Part shown: positions 63,229 to 64,000 of the stretch, piece by piece
Position numbering within the stretch: the stretch's first letter is position 1
Layout: every line of letters starts with the position of its first letter
Assembly (NCBI RefSeq): GCF_900094545.1
Contig: NZ_FMAH01000001.1
Span: 124,001-188,000, forward strand
Reading direction: 5' to 3'
DNA length: 64,000 nt
Source of the DNA: Martinezella miluonensis
GTDB taxonomy: Bacteria > Pseudomonadota > Alphaproteobacteria > Rhizobiales > Rhizobiaceae
Program-made: the position numbers and the translations under genes
Notes under the pieces: generated by a model
Databases searched by the model: none
Told to the model about the DNA's origin: nothing
The model's input: only the letters and a program-made list of their open reading frames with translations

Positions 63229-63621
63229 TCACGAAGAATGCTGGATCAGATCCCAGGTGTTGCCGTAGGGATCGGCGAAGACCGCCACGGTGCCATAGAC
63301 CATGTGGCGGGGCTCTTCCCGGAACTCGACGCCCTTGGCAAGCAACGCGGCATGATCGCGGCCGAAATCGTCGGTCTTGAGGAAGAAGCCGACGCGGCCG
63401 CCGGTCTGATTGCCGATCGCAGCGCGCTGGCTGTCGCTTGCGGCTTGGGCAAGCAGTAGCGCAGCGCCCTCTGTGCTTTTCGGCTTAATGACGACCCAGC
63501 GCTTGCCCTCCGGTTGCACTTCGTCCTGCAAGCAGTCGAAGCCGAGGATATCGCAGTAGAAGGCTTTTGCGCGGTCGTAATCATCGACGACAAGGGCGAC
63601 GAGGAAGAGAGATTGAGACAT
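63229..63621 (-). CDS. VOC/glyoxalase-like metalloprotein
   Basis: 130 residues of the vicinal oxygen chelate superfamily: two beta-alpha-beta3 units with VDDYDRAKAFYCDILGF at the N terminus and VAVFADPYGNTWDLIQ at the C terminus. Possible roles include glyoxalase I-like lyase or antibiotic-binding; the metal ligands cannot be fixed by eye. ATG 63621 has GGAG 7 nt upstream; the longer frame to 63732 only translates the RIME-like repeat. Confidence 0.87.
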   Translation of the reverse strand: MSQSLFLVALVVDDYDRAKAFYCDILGFDCLQDEVQPEGKRWVVIKPKSTEGAALLLAQAASDSQRAAIGNQTGGRVGFFLKTDDFGRDHAALLAKGVEFREEPRHMVYGTVAVFADPYGNTWDLIQHSS

Positions 63622-63650
63622 GGAAGGACTCCGCATCTGGCAAAATCGTC

Positions 63651-63859
63651 CCCTCGCCCCGCTTGCGGGGAGAGGGCTAGGGTGAGGGCCACGCACAAAC
63701 GTCGGCCTATGCAGACTATCTTGGCCAGTCATTAAAATGGCGGCGCCTGCATACTTTAATTCTGCGGAGGCATCAGTGAAGGCCCTTCATCCGACTTGTC
63801 GCAATTTCACTCCGCTCGATCGCGCCAAGCCACCTTCTCCCCGCATTGCGGGGCGAAGG
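63651..63859. repeat. RIME-like mosaic element, second copy
   Basis: Module 1 hairpin arms CCCTCGCCCCGC (63651-63662) and GCGGGGAGAGGG (63665-63676), followed by CTAGGGTGAGGG. Module 2 arms CCTTCTCCCCGC (63833-63844) and GCGGGGCGAAGG (63848-63859). The two modules are about 155 bp apart and in the opposite order to the copy at 9193-9353. Confidence 0.7.
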
Positions 63860-63866
63860 AGCCTTG

Positions 63867-64000
63867 TTATTCCCCATTCACCGCCTTCGCATCCGTTGCA
63901 GCTGCAGTCGGACGCTTGCGGTTGATATTGCGGCGGATCATGCCGAGATCGGCGCCGCCGATCAGGAAGGAGACCGCAAAATAGACCAGCATGGAAATCG
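63867..64000 (-). CDS. murJ: Lipid II flippase MurJ (MviN), C-terminal end (cut by window edge)
   Basis: The last 43 codons plus stop are visible. The sequence starts ISMLVYFAVSFLIGGADLGM and ends DAKAVNGE, matching the last membrane helix and basic tail (RRNINRKR) of rhizobial MurJ. MurJ flips lipid II for peptidoglycan synthesis. The start lies beyond the window. In rhizobia murJ is commonly followed by trpS, as here. Confidence 0.85.
   Translation of the reverse strand, partial: ISMLVYFAVSFLIGGADLGMIRRNINRKRPTAAATDAKAVNGE

Noticed and set aside
63622..63732. N-terminal extension of the VOC protein
   Set aside because: It translates the RIME-like repeat; the ATG at 63621 has a good ribosome site.

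Overview
This 64 kb window reads as chromosome of a fast-growing Rhizobiales bacterium, most likely Rhizobium or a close relative. The main reasons are an frc-type fructose uptake operon with its kinase frcK, the block phoH-ybeY-corC-lnt-HTH-metK-trmB, a Mur/Fur-type regulator, a BA14K-family protein, a small RNA of the alpha-r14 (NfeR1) type, and several copies of palindromic intergenic repeats typical of rhizobia. GC content is high and genes are densely packed, with many 4-bp ATGA stop/start overlaps. Both ends cut genes: an NmrA-like protein on the left and murJ on the right.

Left third (0-22 kb). After the NmrA-like/DUF1772 pair and a membrane diguanylate cyclase come pyrC and the frc locus. 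frcB-frcC-frcA-frcK (periplasmic binding protein, permease, ATPase, kinase) is read leftward and faces a ROK-type regulator plus a FucU/RbsD-type mutarotase. Next are a proline-racemase-family enzyme with a Ser/Cys active-site pair, a DUF900 lipoprotein hydrolase, a striking small RNA with three anti-Shine-Dalgarno loops, an aldo/keto reductase, a phospholipid methyltransferase/TetR pair, a BA14K protein, a MarR/MFS efflux operon, tRNA-Arg(ACG), an orphan histidine kinase and a chemoreceptor.

Middle (22-49 kb). The core operon rpmH-rnpA-yidC and the core genes engB and argB are separated by accessory cargo: a secreted hydrolase, an AraC/GyrI regulator, and a sigma factor/anti-sigma factor/fasciclin module. 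A divergent SDR/LysR pair, a PEP mutase-like enzyme, a HAD phosphatase, an EF-hand protein and a LOG-family protein follow. The lysine/peptidoglycan genes dapD-dapE and the translation-initiation genes truA-fmt and def come next, with a VapBC/FitAB toxin-antitoxin pair wedged between fmt and def. Then come rmuC, ribokinase, a second chemoreceptor, a nucleoside hydrolase and hsp20 (with a clear RpoH promoter) followed by a DUF1150 gene.

Right part (49-64 kb). This is a conserved leftward housekeeping block: murJ (partial), a VOC protein, trpS, a universal stress protein, an NFU-type Fe-S protein, tsaB, rimI, mur/fur, a plsC-like acyltransferase, miaB, phoH, ybeY, corC, lnt, an HTH regulator, metK and trmB. 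Themes that tie it together are tRNA/ribosome maturation (tsaB, rimI, miaB, ybeY, trmB, truA, fmt, def), envelope assembly (murJ, lnt, yidC, plsC), S-adenosylmethionine supply, and metal/Fe-S homeostasis.

No prophage, transposase, integrase, CRISPR array or rRNA operon was seen. The most notable non-coding element is the NfeR1/alpha-r14-like RNA at 12252-12372 (minus strand).
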